From positions 205,611-269,610 of the forward strand of contig NZ_CADIJQ010000010.1 in NCBI RefSeq assembly GCF_902859595.1: a stretch of DNA of 64,000 nucleotides, read 5' to 3'. The first letter of the stretch is position 1, and each line of letters begins with the position of its first letter. Below are positions 9,639 through 18,795 of this stretch, piece after piece. This DNA comes from Achromobacter kerstersii. Its GTDB lineage: Bacteria > Pseudomonadota > Gammaproteobacteria > Burkholderiales > Burkholderiaceae_B. The notes below the pieces were generated by a model. It worked only from the letters and a program-made list of their open reading frames with translations, had not been told where the DNA came from and did not search any database. The translations under genes were made by a program, and so were the position numbers.

Positions 9639-10143
9639 ACCTTTGGGATGGCCCGCCCACAGCACTGGGCCGCACAACACGTGCGCCGGCGTCCTCCCGC
9701 AGGCGGACTTCCGCCAGGCGGTGGAGATGCTGCCGCTGGTGTCCATTGACCTGCTGCTGCGCGACGCCGACGGCCGCTACCTGACCGGCTTGCGTACCAA
9801 CCCGCCCGCGCGCGGCGCCTGGTTTGTGCCGGGCGGACGCATCCGCAAAAACGAATCCTTGCGCGACGCGCTCGCCCGCATCGCCCGCGAAGAACTCGGC
9901 CTGCCCATCGAGGCAGACGCGTGGACGCCGCGCGGCGTGTACGAACACTTCTACGGCACCAATTTCGCGGGTGAAGCCGGACGCTCCACCCATTACGTCG
10001 TCCTCGCCTATGAGGCCGAGCTGTCGCTGGACACCGCAAGCCTTCCCCAACGCCAGCACCAAGGCTACCGCTGGCTGCCCGCACAAGAGATCGCCGCCGA
10101 CCCCGGCGTGCATCCGTACACCCAGGCCTACTTCAAGGAGTGA
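9628..10143 (+). CDS. gmm: GDP-mannose mannosyl hydrolase (Nudix, Gmm/WcaH)
   Basis: Hydrolyses GDP-mannose (and possibly GDP-glucose) to GDP and the sugar, probably tuning the GDP-mannose pool. The 171-residue product carries the degenerate Nudix box typical of this subfamily (WFVPGGRIRKNESL followed by REELGL), close to that of E. coli Gmm. It overlaps the end of wcaJ by 11 bp, which implies translational coupling; a later start cannot be excluded because the first 30 residues are unlike the family. It is followed 5 bp later by manC, which makes GDP-mannose. Confidence 0.88.
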   Translation: MSTKPLGWPAHSTGPHNTCAGVLPQADFRQAVEMLPLVSIDLLLRDADGRYLTGLRTNPPARGAWFVPGGRIRKNESLRDALARIAREELGLPIEADAWTPRGVYEHFYGTNFAGEAGRSTHYVVLAYEAELSLDTASLPQRQHQGYRWLPAQEIAADPGVHPYTQAYFKE

Positions 10144-10148
10144 GCGCC

Positions 10149-11579
10149 ATGACGAATCCCCCTCCCCCCTACCGGGCAGTCATTCTTTGCGGCGGCTCCG
10201 GCTCGCGCCTGTGGCCGCTGTCGCGCGAACTGCTGCCGAAGCAGTTCATCCGTTTGACCGATGCCCGCAGCCTGTTGCAGAACACGCTGTTGCGGTTGGG
10301 GTCGGCCGGCGCCGAGGCCAAGCCGATGCTGGTGTGCAATGACGCCCACCAATACATTGCGGCCGAGCAGGCGCTGGAGCTGGGCATCAAGGACGCCGAG
10401 GTGATTCTTGAACCCTTTGCCCGCAACACCGCGCCCGCCATTGCGGCCGCCACGCTGCGCGCCATGCGTGATGGCGAAGACCCCATCATGCTGATCATGC
10501 CGTCGGACCATGTGCTGGAAGACGGCGAGGTGCTCAGCGCCGCGTTCGCCCAGGCCTATGAGGCCGCGCGCCAGGGCGCCTTGGTCACGTTCGGCATCAC
10601 CCCGACCGCGCCGCTCAGCGGCTATGGCTACATCCAGTCGGAAGAGCCGGGCGTGATGGCGCCCGCGCGCCGCGTGCGCCGCTTCGTGGAAAAGCCGTCG
10701 CCGGAAGTGGCGCAGCGTTTCATCGAGGATGGCGGCTACTACTGGAACAGCGGCATGTTCGCGTTCCAGGCGTCTGTCTTCCTGTCTGAAATGGCCCGGC
10801 TGGCCCCGAAGATGCTTGAGCAGGTGCAGGCAGCGGTTGCCACCGGCCACGGAGACAACGGGCTGTTCCACCTGGACGGGCCGTCGTTCGAAGCCTGCCC
10901 CAGCGACTCGATGGACTACGCCATCATGGAACGCACGGACAGCGCCGTCGTCATCCCGCTGGCCGCCTCGTGGAGCGACGTGGGCGCCTGGGACGCCGTC
11001 TGGGGCATCGCCCAGAAGACGGTGGAAGGCAACTCCACCACCGGCGACGTCATGGTGGAGGATTCGCGCAATTGTTTGATCCACTCCACCAGCCGTCTCG
11101 TCGCATCGGTGGGTCTGGACGACATTGTGGTGATCGAAACGGCCGACGCCGTGCTGGTGGCGCATAAATCGCGTTCGCAGGACGTCAAGCGCCTGGTCGA
11201 GATCTTCAAGACGCAGCATCGCTCCGAGCTGAACCATCACCGCGAAGTGCAGCGGCCGTGGGGGTCGTATGACTCGGTGGGCCAAGGCCCGCGCTACCAG
11301 GTCAAGCGCATCACGGTGAAGCCGGGCGCACGCCTGTCGTCGCAGATGCATCACCACCGGGCGGAACACTGGATCGTGGTGTCAGGCACGGCGCGCATCT
11401 ACAACGGCGACAAGCAGTACCTGCTGACGGAGAACCAGTCGACCTACATCCCGCTGGGGGAAACCCACAGCCTGGAAAACCCGGGAAAGATTCCGCTGGA
11501 AATCATCGAAGTCCAATCGGGCGCGTACCTGGGCGAGGACGACATCGTCAGATTCCAGGACATGTATGGCCGGGTCTGA
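10149..11579 (+). CDS. manC: Mannose-1-phosphate guanylyltransferase/mannose-6-phosphate isomerase
   Basis: Makes GDP-mannose, and by its second domain converts fructose-6-phosphate to mannose-6-phosphate. The 476-residue bifunctional type II enzyme has an N-terminal nucleotidyltransferase domain (LCGGSGSRLWPLSR, FVEKPS) and a C-terminal cupin isomerase domain (RPWGSYDSV, KPGARLSSQMHHHRAEHW, the metal-site histidines). ATG 10149 is preferred over the in-frame GTG at 10140 because AAGGAG ends at 10140, giving normal spacing. It lies between gmm and the VanZ-like gene, which overlaps its 3' end. Confidence 0.95.
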   Translation: MTNPPPPYRAVILCGGSGSRLWPLSRELLPKQFIRLTDARSLLQNTLLRLGSAGAEAKPMLVCNDAHQYIAAEQALELGIKDAEVILEPFARNTAPAIAAATLRAMRDGEDPIMLIMPSDHVLEDGEVLSAAFAQAYEAARQGALVTFGITPTAPLSGYGYIQSEEPGVMAPARRVRRFVEKPSPEVAQRFIEDGGYYWNSGMFAFQASVFLSEMARLAPKMLEQVQAAVATGHGDNGLFHLDGPSFEACPSDSMDYAIMERTDSAVVIPLAASWSDVGAWDAVWGIAQKTVEGNSTTGDVMVEDSRNCLIHSTSRLVASVGLDDIVVIETADAVLVAHKSRSQDVKRLVEIFKTQHRSELNHHREVQRPWGSYDSVGQGPRYQVKRITVKPGARLSSQMHHHRAEHWIVVSGTARIYNGDKQYLLTENQSTYIPLGETHSLENPGKIPLEIIEVQSGAYLGEDDIVRFQDMYGRV

Positions 11580-11979
11580 AAGGCAGGCGCCTCACGAACC
11601 GTTCTGGCGTCCCGGCATGGCTCGCATCTGCCTGCCTCTGGCGGGTGTGTTCTTCGCGGTGCTGATCACCGTGGGGAACCTGCCTGGCCTGGCTGCCGAC
11701 ATGTCAGACGCGTTTGGCGACAAGCGCCTGCATCTTCTGGCTTACGCCTTCCTGACCGGTTTGATTTACCTGTCGGTCAACCGGCGCCCGGCGCTGGTGG
11801 CCATGCTGACCATCACGGCCTTGGGCGCATTGGATGAATCAATCCAATCCTTTTTTCCCTATCGACAGGCTGAACTCTTAGACCTTTTGGCCGATATCTT
11901 GGCGGCTGGTGCAACAGTAATCTCATTGCACATTGGTACCGCAGCCTTCGGCTCCTTTCGTGCAGTTACTAAGTCTTAA
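11566..11979 (+). CDS. VanZ-like membrane protein
   Basis: A 137-residue protein with three to four hydrophobic segments and the VanZ-family pattern: DKRLHLLAYAFLTGL near residue 52, GALDESIQSFFPYR near 86, and DLLADILAAG near 104. VanZ-family proteins are inner-membrane proteins of poorly known function, named after a teicoplanin-resistance accessory. The start overlaps manC by 14 bp; an alternative ATG at 11617 would still include every membrane segment. Its place inside the polysaccharide operon suggests a role at the membrane in polymer assembly, but that is inference. Confidence 0.8.
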   Translation: MAGSERQAPHEPFWRPGMARICLPLAGVFFAVLITVGNLPGLAADMSDAFGDKRLHLLAYAFLTGLIYLSVNRRPALVAMLTITALGALDESIQSFFPYRQAELLDLLADILAAGATVISLHIGTAAFGSFRAVTKS

Positions 11980-11989
11980 GGATACAACC

Positions 11990-13099
11990 ATGCCAAAACG
12001 GGCACTGATTACCGGCGTTACCGGACAAGACGGCGCCTATCTGGCGGAGTTCCTGCTGGCCAAGGGCTATGAAGTCCATGGCATCAAGCGGCGCGCTTCG
12101 CTGTTCAATACCGCGCGTATCGACCATCTGTACCAAGATCCGCACGATAAGCCCCGCAATTTCGTGCTGCATCACGGCGACATGACTGACTCGTGCAGCC
12201 TGATCCGGATCGTGCAGTCGGTGCAGCCCGACGAGATCTATAACCTGGCCGCTCAAAGCCATGTGGGGGTCTCGTTCGAAGAGCCGGAGTACACCGCCAA
12301 CGCCGATGGGCTAGGCACGCTGCGTTTGCTGGAAGCCATCCGCATCCTCAAGCTGGAGGAGAAGGCGCGTTTCTATCAGGCGTCTACGTCCGAACTGTAT
12401 GGCCTGGTGCAGGAAACGCCGCAGAAGGAAACCACCCCCTTCTATCCGCGCAGCCCCTACGCCGCCGCCAAGCTCTACGCCTACTGGATCAGCGTGAACT
12501 ACCGCGAAGCGTATGGCATGTACGCCTGCAACGGCATCTTGTTCAACCACGAATCGCCCAAGCGCGGCGAAACCTTCGTGACGCGCAAGATCACCCGCGG
12601 CCTGGCGCGCATTGTGCTCGGCCTGCAGGAATGCCTGTACCTGGGCAACCTGTCTGCGCTGCGTGACTGGGGCCATGCCCGCGACTACGTCGAAATGCAG
12701 TGGTTGATGCTGCAACAGGACACGCCGGAGGACTACGTCATCGCCACCGGCATGCAATACAGCGTGCGCGAATTCATCAATACGGCGGCGCGCGAGCTGG
12801 GCATTCTGCTGGCGTGGGAAGGCGAAGGCCTGGAAGAAACGGCCACCGTGCTGTTCTCGCCGGTGCACGACGTCAAGCCGGGCCAGGTCATCGTGCGCGT
12901 CGACCCGCGCTATTTCCGTCCGACCGAAGTGGAAACCCTGTTGGGCGACCCCACCAAGGCGCGCGAAAAGCTGGGCTGGTCGCCGCGCACCACCTTCCAG
13001 GAGCTGGTCAAGGAAATGGTGGAGAGCGACCTGAAGGATGCGCGCCGCGACGCGCTGGTCGAGCAGAACGGCTACGAAATCTACGCCTACAAGGAGTAG
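11990..13099 (+). CDS. gmd: GDP-mannose 4,6-dehydratase
   Basis: Converts GDP-D-mannose to GDP-4-keto-6-deoxymannose, the first step to GDP-L-fucose. The 369-residue product has the Rossmann motif TGVTGQDGAYLAE at residues 8-20, the STSELYG catalytic region and YAAAKLYAYW (Tyr-x3-Lys), plus the diagnostic NHESPKRGETFVTRKI segment. ATG 11990 follows AAGGATACAACC; an in-frame extension upstream lies inside the VanZ-like gene. It is followed 6 bp later by fcl, the partner enzyme. Confidence 0.96.
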   Translation: MPKRALITGVTGQDGAYLAEFLLAKGYEVHGIKRRASLFNTARIDHLYQDPHDKPRNFVLHHGDMTDSCSLIRIVQSVQPDEIYNLAAQSHVGVSFEEPEYTANADGLGTLRLLEAIRILKLEEKARFYQASTSELYGLVQETPQKETTPFYPRSPYAAAKLYAYWISVNYREAYGMYACNGILFNHESPKRGETFVTRKITRGLARIVLGLQECLYLGNLSALRDWGHARDYVEMQWLMLQQDTPEDYVIATGMQYSVREFINTAARELGILLAWEGEGLEETATVLFSPVHDVKPGQVIVRVDPRYFRPTEVETLLGDPTKAREKLGWSPRTTFQELVKEMVESDLKDARRDALVEQNGYEIYAYKE

Positions 13100-13105
13100 C
13101 GCGCC

Positions 13106-14068
13106 ATGACGAACCTGGACCAACGCGTGTTTGTCGCCGGCCACCGTGGCATGGTGGGCGCCGCGATCACGCGCGAACTGCGCCGCCGCGGGTACGAGCA
13201 GGTGCTGACCCGCAGCCACGCCGAGCTGGACCTGGAAAACCAGAACCAGGTGCACCGCTTCTTTTCGACCACGCCGGTCGATGTGGTGTACCTGGCCGCC
13301 GCCAAGGTGGGCGGCATTCTGGCCAACCAGAATCATCCGGTGGACTTTCTGTACAAGAACCTGATGATCCAGTGCAACGTGATCCGCGCCGCCTATGCGG
13401 CCGGCGTGCGCAAGCTGCTGTTTCTGGGTTCGTCATGCATCTACCCCCGCGAAGCCCCGCAGCCGATTCACGAAGACGCCTTGCTGACCGGCCCGCTGGA
13501 AGCCACCAACGAGCCCTACGCCATCGCCAAGATCGCGGGCTTGAAGTTGTGCGAGGCCTACCAACGCGAGTATGGCGCGCGCTTCATCTGCGCCATGCCC
13601 ACGAACCTGTATGGGCCGCACGACAACTACGACCTGCATAGCAGCCATGTGCTGCCCGCGCTGATCCGCAAGTTCCATGAAGGCCGCGAAGCCGGTCAGG
13701 AGAGCGTGACGATCTGGGGCACGGGCACGCCGCTGCGCGAATTCCTGTACGTGGACGATCTGGCCCAAGCCTGCGTGATGCTGATGGAACATCCGGATGC
13801 CACCGGCATGTACAACATCGGCGCCGGCAAAGACATCTCGATTGCGGATCTGGCGGCGCTGGTGGCGCGCGTGGTGGGCTATCAAGGCCGCATCGTCTAC
13901 GACACCAGCAAGCCCGACGGCACGCCGCGCAAGCTGATGGATTCGTCGCGCGTGCAGGCGCTGGGGTGGCAACCCGGCATCTCGCTGGTAGACGGCATCA
14001 CGCTGGCCTACGGACATTTTCTGCGTGAACGCGCAGACCAATCCCAACAGGCGCTGCCCGTGGCCTGA
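13106..14068 (+). CDS. fcl: GDP-L-fucose synthase
   Basis: NADPH-dependent epimerase/reductase that finishes GDP-L-fucose. The 320-residue product shows GHRGMVG at the NADP site (residues 12-18), GSSCIYP around the catalytic serine and YAIAKIAG (Tyr-x3-Lys). AAGGAG lies 11 nt before the ATG, at the gmd stop. With gmd this makes fucose, or a related 6-deoxyhexose, a very likely constituent of the polymer. Confidence 0.96.
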   Translation: MTNLDQRVFVAGHRGMVGAAITRELRRRGYEQVLTRSHAELDLENQNQVHRFFSTTPVDVVYLAAAKVGGILANQNHPVDFLYKNLMIQCNVIRAAYAAGVRKLLFLGSSCIYPREAPQPIHEDALLTGPLEATNEPYAIAKIAGLKLCEAYQREYGARFICAMPTNLYGPHDNYDLHSSHVLPALIRKFHEGREAGQESVTIWGTGTPLREFLYVDDLAQACVMLMEHPDATGMYNIGAGKDISIADLAALVARVVGYQGRIVYDTSKPDGTPRKLMDSSRVQALGWQPGISLVDGITLAYGHFLRERADQSQQALPVA

Positions 14069-14103
14069 GGGCCGCGCCAGCAGCTTCAACCACAGGCTTC
14101 CCG

Positions 14104-15420
14104 ATGCTTGGATTCGTCAGAAAACACATCGCCGGCAATGCTTCCTTCTGGGGGCTGGTGGAGTACGGCATCGGCCCCGTTGCGGCGCTGGTGGCCTTGC
14201 CCATTCTGTTCCGCCAGTTGGGTACGGTGGGCTTTGGCCAGTACTCGATGATCATCGCGCTGGCCGGGTTCGGCAACGCGGCCAACCTGGGCGCGGCGGT
14301 CACCGCGACCAAGCTTGTGTCCGAACGCCTGCACGAACCTGGCGGCGCTTACCGTGCCGCCGGGGTCAGCATGTCGTTGATTGGCTGCGCGCTGGGCGTG
14401 GTGACGCTGGCCGCGGTGTTGCTGTGGGCGGTGGTGGGCCTGGGTTGGCCCGCCGCGACCTTTGGCGGCGTGGCCGTGACGCTGCTGGCCATGCCCGCAC
14501 TGGCCATCTACCTGACTCAACAATATGACCAGCTTTTCTCCGGCTGCCTGAAAGGCCGGGAAGATTTTCGTGCGACCGCCTTGTGCGAACTGTTCAGCCG
14601 CACCGGCACGATGGCGCTGGCCTGCGCCACGGCCGCGCTGACGGCATCGCCCACGTGGACCGGGGTCGCACAAGCGTTCGGGCTGCTGGTGGCCGGCACG
14701 GTGAAGATGCGCGTGTTCTCGCGCGCCTACGGCCGGGTGTTGGTGCGCCCGGTGCGTGATCGCGCGGCCATGTCTGACGCATTCAAGTTTTCGCGCTGGT
14801 CGTGGCTGAACAGTCTGAGCGCGCTGGCCTTCGGCTCGGTGGACCGCGTGCTGGTTGGCAGCATGATGGGCCCGGCGGCGCTAGCCATCTACACGGTGGG
14901 CGTGCAAGTGGGCCAGATCATCCACACGGCGTCCGTCGCCATCTTCCAGAAAGCGATGCCGCGCGTCAGCCGCCTGACGGTGTCGCCGCCTTATGTGGGC
15001 GCAGCCGAACGCGAGATCCGCCGCATGATGATGTGGAACCTGGTGCTGTCAGCCAGCGCCACACTGGCCGTGCTGGCGGTGAGCCATCCGCTTTTGAATC
15101 TGCTGTTGGGCGACAACGTGGCCACCGGCCACCTGGGCACCTTTCAGTTGCTGATCGTGGCGTCGGGCTTGTTGTCGCTCAACGCCGCCGCGCACTTCTC
15201 GCTGCTTGGCCTGGGGAATTCCCGCGCCGTCGCCATTCTGAATGGTCTTGGCGGGCTGGCGATGCTGTGCGTCATGGCTGGACTCGTACACGCGGCCGGT
15301 GAACACGCCGCGGCTTGGGGCCGCATGGCCTACGCGGCGATCACGCTGGCCGGCGTGGCCCTCGCCATCCGTCAATCCCGCCCCGACTTCCCGGGCGCAT
15401 TGCCTGCGGCCACCCGATAA
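14104..15420 (+). CDS. wzx: Oligosaccharide-lipid flippase (Wzx family)
   Basis: A 438-residue polytopic protein with 12 or so hydrophobic segments, belonging to the polysaccharide biosynthesis/MATE-like exporters. It should flip the undecaprenyl-linked repeat unit across the inner membrane. Typical features are the N-terminal GPVAALVALPILFRQLG with GFGQYSM, and the central FSRWSWLNSLSALAFGSVDRVLVG segment. The gene is 35 bp after fcl. The call rests on topology and context, since Wzx proteins are poorly conserved. Confidence 0.88.
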   Translation: MLGFVRKHIAGNASFWGLVEYGIGPVAALVALPILFRQLGTVGFGQYSMIIALAGFGNAANLGAAVTATKLVSERLHEPGGAYRAAGVSMSLIGCALGVVTLAAVLLWAVVGLGWPAATFGGVAVTLLAMPALAIYLTQQYDQLFSGCLKGREDFRATALCELFSRTGTMALACATAALTASPTWTGVAQAFGLLVAGTVKMRVFSRAYGRVLVRPVRDRAAMSDAFKFSRWSWLNSLSALAFGSVDRVLVGSMMGPAALAIYTVGVQVGQIIHTASVAIFQKAMPRVSRLTVSPPYVGAAEREIRRMMMWNLVLSASATLAVLAVSHPLLNLLLGDNVATGHLGTFQLLIVASGLLSLNAAAHFSLLGLGNSRAVAILNGLGGLAMLCVMAGLVHAAGEHAAAWGRMAYAAITLAGVALAIRQSRPDFPGALPAATR

Positions 15421-15442
15421 CACCCACATGCTGAGGTCTTAC

Positions 15443-16345
15443 ATGCGCAAGCGTCATAACGAGTATTCACGTCAGCTCATCGACTTCGTTCGCGAGCTTC
15501 GCCCGCCCGCGCCGATCGCCGGCGGCCTGTTGCCCAAAGTGACCATCGTGACCCCCTCGTTCAACCAGGCGAAGTTCCTGGAACGCACCATTCTGTCGGT
15601 GTTGAACCAGGGCTATCCGCGTCTGGAATACATCATCATCGACGGCGGTTCCACCGATGGCAGCGTGGACATCATCCGCAAGTACGAGCGCTACCTGACC
15701 TATTGGGAAAGCACCCCCGACCGCGGCCAGTCGCACGCCATCAACAAGGGATTCGAACGCGCCACGGGCGATTACGTGGGCTGGCAGAATTCCGACGACC
15801 TGTACTTCCCGGGCGCGTTGCGCAAGCTGGGCGCGGCCGCGGCAAAAGGCCGCGCGCCAATCGTCAGCGGCAACCTGTTCGTGGCGGATGCCGACAACAA
15901 GATCTTCCGCAAGATCCACTACACGCCCGTCAACCGCGGCACGTTGACGGTGGTGAAGGCGTCGATTCCCAACCAATCGGCCATTTTCCGCCGCGACCTG
16001 CTGCGCAAGTACGGGCTGCTTCAGGAAAGCATGCGCTACTGCATGGACCTGGAGCTATGGAGCCGGCTGCTGCGCGAAGGCAAGAACCTGATCGTGCCGG
16101 ATGCGCTGGGCGTCTACACCGCGCATGACGAAACCAAGACGGCGCTGATGCAGGACGTGCTGCTGGAAGAGCGCGAACAGATCGTCACCCGCATCCGGCG
16201 CACGGAGCCGGGGCTGGGCCGGCTGTTCGAACTGTCTTGCCGCGCGTCCAAGGTGGCGGCGCACGCCCGTCAGGGCGACCTGTCGTACCTGTTCGAAAAG
16301 CTGACCACGAAAATTTTCGGACGCGACGACTGGGCCGCGCACTAG
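15443..16345 (+). CDS. Glycosyltransferase family 2
   Basis: A 300-residue cytoplasmic glycosyltransferase with a GT-A fold: VTIVTPSFNQAKFLERTI near residue 35, IIDGGSTDGSVDII near 65, and the metal-binding region GWQNSDDLYFPG near 120. It presumably adds one sugar of the repeat unit; donor and linkage cannot be read from sequence. ATG 15443 is chosen because a GAGGT lies 6-7 nt upstream; 15428 is an alternative. It follows wzx by 22 bp. Confidence 0.88.
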   Translation: MRKRHNEYSRQLIDFVRELRPPAPIAGGLLPKVTIVTPSFNQAKFLERTILSVLNQGYPRLEYIIIDGGSTDGSVDIIRKYERYLTYWESTPDRGQSHAINKGFERATGDYVGWQNSDDLYFPGALRKLGAAAAKGRAPIVSGNLFVADADNKIFRKIHYTPVNRGTLTVVKASIPNQSAIFRRDLLRKYGLLQESMRYCMDLELWSRLLREGKNLIVPDALGVYTAHDETKTALMQDVLLEEREQIVTRIRRTEPGLGRLFELSCRASKVAAHARQGDLSYLFEKLTTKIFGRDDWAAH

Positions 16346-16357
16346 GACGACACCGAC

Positions 16358-17662
16358 ATGAGCCCGCATCGCCGCTTTACCACCCTGCATCTGCTGGGCC
16401 TGTTCGCGTTCACCGCGCTGGCCCTGAACGATGACCGCTTCATCCTGGGCGTGGGCAGCTTCAAGCTATCGCCCTTTGATGTGCTGTTCGTCGCCATGCT
16501 GGCCGTCAAGGCGCTGCGGCTGGCGGAACCCAGCGCCTACGCCTTGCCGCGCGGGCTGCTGGGCGCCCTGCTGGGCCTGCAGGCCATGTCGGTGATTTAT
16601 CTGCTGCTGGTGTCCATGCATCACCCCGGCATTGAAACGGGCGACGTGGCGCGCGACCTGCGCATCGTCTTCTATTTTCTGTGCACGCCGTTCCTTTGCT
16701 ACAAGGACATCGACAGCCCCGCCGCCTATGCCGTGCTGCAAAAGTACATTGTGGCGGCCTGCCTGGCGGTGGCCACGCTGATGCTGCTGGAACAGTTGCA
16801 GGGGTTCAGCGTATCCAACCCGCTGCGCAACGTGCGGCTGGGGGTGTGGGCAATTCCGTTTGGCGTGGTGTCGCTGCTGTACTTCCGGCGCACCTTGAAC
16901 GTGTCCGGGCCCAAGGCTTACGCGTTGACGGTGTATATGCTGCTGGCGCTGGTCTTCTCGCTGAACCGCAGCCAATACCTGCAACTGGCCGTGTCCGTGC
17001 TGATTGCGGTGCTGCTGGGTTCCAGCGCCGAAATCCGGCGGCGCGCCATCATCATCTTTGCGCCGGCGGCGCTGGCGGGTGTGCTGGTGTTTGCCAGCAT
17101 CGGCTACCTGGATGTGCTGGCCAACCGCATTTTCAGCGTGGAAAAGCTGGACGAAGATTCCAGCTACGGCGCGCGCATTCAAGAAATGCAGGGGCAGATG
17201 GACTTCTTCGCCGAAAGCCCCGTGTTCGGCAAGGGTGCGGGCTTTCGCAGCTGGGTGATGGGCGAGAACGGATTCGAACTCAGCACCTTCGCGCACAATT
17301 CCTGGGCCTTCTATCTGATGAAGTTCGGCGTGGTCGGCACCATCATGATCATGTTGCCGCCCTTGCTGATTCTGCTGCTGACGCTGCTCAGGCGCTACGC
17401 GCATCCCGGGCTGGAGATGCACCGGCGCTACCTGCTCGCCACCGCCCCGATCTACATCTTCATCGATTCGCTATCCGGCGGGCTGGCCTATGCGCCCAAG
17501 ACCGCGTTCACCGGATTCCTGCTTTGCTACTGCCTGTCGCTGATGCGCAATGCGCAGATCATGCCCGTACCCCAGGCAAAGGCCGCCGCTACGCCGCTTA
17601 CCCCCAGCCACCGTCCGAGCGCTGCGCGCCGGGCGCCACCGCGAGTAATCCCCCATGCCTGA
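16358..17662 (+). CDS. wzy: O-antigen polymerase/ligase-like membrane protein (probable Wzy)
   Basis: A 434-residue protein with about ten to twelve hydrophobic segments and a large hydrophilic loop before GKGAGFRSWVMGENGFELSTFAHNS. This layout, with the 'AHNS' motif after the loop, matches the Wzy_C (O-antigen polymerase/ligase) family. It should polymerise repeat units in the periplasm. The C-terminus is Pro/Arg/Ala-rich. It overlaps the next glycosyltransferase by 8 bp. The polymerase reading comes from topology, the loop motif and the presence of wzx and wzc. Confidence 0.82.
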   Translation: MSPHRRFTTLHLLGLFAFTALALNDDRFILGVGSFKLSPFDVLFVAMLAVKALRLAEPSAYALPRGLLGALLGLQAMSVIYLLLVSMHHPGIETGDVARDLRIVFYFLCTPFLCYKDIDSPAAYAVLQKYIVAACLAVATLMLLEQLQGFSVSNPLRNVRLGVWAIPFGVVSLLYFRRTLNVSGPKAYALTVYMLLALVFSLNRSQYLQLAVSVLIAVLLGSSAEIRRRAIIIFAPAALAGVLVFASIGYLDVLANRIFSVEKLDEDSSYGARIQEMQGQMDFFAESPVFGKGAGFRSWVMGENGFELSTFAHNSWAFYLMKFGVVGTIMIMLPPLLILLLTLLRRYAHPGLEMHRRYLLATAPIYIFIDSLSGGLAYAPKTAFTGFLLCYCLSLMRNAQIMPVPQAKAAATPLTPSHRPSAARRAPPRVIPHA

Positions 17663-18782
17663 TGTCCTGTTTGTCGCGCCGGACCTGCACGGCGGCGTCG
17701 GAAGATGCGTCGCCTTCATCGTGGATGCCTTGCCGGAACAGGGAGTCGACTCGGCCCTGTTCCTGCTGCGTTCGCGCAACCGTGAGTACCCCGTCGCCAA
17801 CCCAAAGGTGACGCGCGCCTTGCCCATTATTGAATCGCCCACAAAGCTGCGGCTCATGCTGCCCGTGGCGTTTTTTCGCCTGATGGCGCAGATCCGCCGC
17901 GAGAAGCCGGCCATCGTGTGTTCGCATGGCTTGTTGTGCAACATGCTGGTGGTGCTGGCCAGAAAACTTCTGGGCGGCAGCTTCAAGACCGTGGCGTTCG
18001 AGCACAGCAGCCCGGCCATCCACTACGGTGCATCGCGGATGCGGCGCCTGAAGTGCTGGCTGGTCAGCCAGACGTATCGGCGGCACGACGCCGTGGTGGG
18101 CGTGTCGCGCGGCGTGAAGGAAGACCTGGTCAGCATGTTCCCGCCGCTGCGCGGCAAAGTGCAAACCATCTACAACGGCGTGCCGCTGGACAAGGTGCGC
18201 CGGCAAGGCGCTCAGCGCCCCAATGACGATGGCAATGCGCCGTACCAAGTGGTGGCGGTGGGCCGGCTGGAAGCGGTGAAGGACTACGCCACGCTGATCG
18301 ACGCGGCGGCGATCCTGGACGACCCCGGCATCGCCTTCACGATTCTGGGCGAAGGTTCGGAACACGACGCCTTGCAAAAGCGCATCGACGAGCGCGCCTC
18401 GCGCACGCCCGTCACGCTGGCCGGCCATATCGACAACCCCTTCCCCGTTATTGCCGGCGCCGGTGCGTTTGCGCTGACGTCCATCCGCGAGAGCTTTGGC
18501 AACGTGCTGGTGGAGGCGCTGTGCCTGGGCGTGCCGGTGATCTCCACCGACTGTCCGCATGGCCCCGCCGAAATTCTGGACGCAGGCCGCTACGGCCTGC
18601 TGGTGCCCGTGGGCGACGCCCATGCGCTGGCCGCGGCGGTGCGCCGCCTGGCCTACGACGGCGAAATACGCGAACAACTGGCCGCCCAAGGCCCCGAACG
18701 CGCCGACGCCTTTTCCCTAGAGCGGCACTGCCGCAACGTCATCGCGCTATTCCAGCCGCTGATGCAACGCGGCACGCCCTGA
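17655..18782 (+). CDS. Glycosyltransferase family 4
   Basis: A 375-residue GT-B glycosyltransferase. The N-terminal domain starts VLFVAPDLHGGVGRCVAF. The C-terminal nucleotide-sugar domain includes VVAVGRLEAVKDYATLIDAA and the E-x7-E motif (ESFGNVLVEAL), followed by STDCPHGPAEIL. Closest in style to capsule or amylovoran glycosyltransferases that use UDP-sugars, though the donor is not determinable. The start overlaps the polymerase gene by 8 bp, indicating coupling. Confidence 0.9.
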   Translation: MPDVLFVAPDLHGGVGRCVAFIVDALPEQGVDSALFLLRSRNREYPVANPKVTRALPIIESPTKLRLMLPVAFFRLMAQIRREKPAIVCSHGLLCNMLVVLARKLLGGSFKTVAFEHSSPAIHYGASRMRRLKCWLVSQTYRRHDAVVGVSRGVKEDLVSMFPPLRGKVQTIYNGVPLDKVRRQGAQRPNDDGNAPYQVVAVGRLEAVKDYATLIDAAAILDDPGIAFTILGEGSEHDALQKRIDERASRTPVTLAGHIDNPFPVIAGAGAFALTSIRESFGNVLVEALCLGVPVISTDCPHGPAEILDAGRYGLLVPVGDAHALAAAVRRLAYDGEIREQLAAQGPERADAFSLERHCRNVIALFQPLMQRGTP

Positions 18783-18795
18783 ACAGGACAGCATC

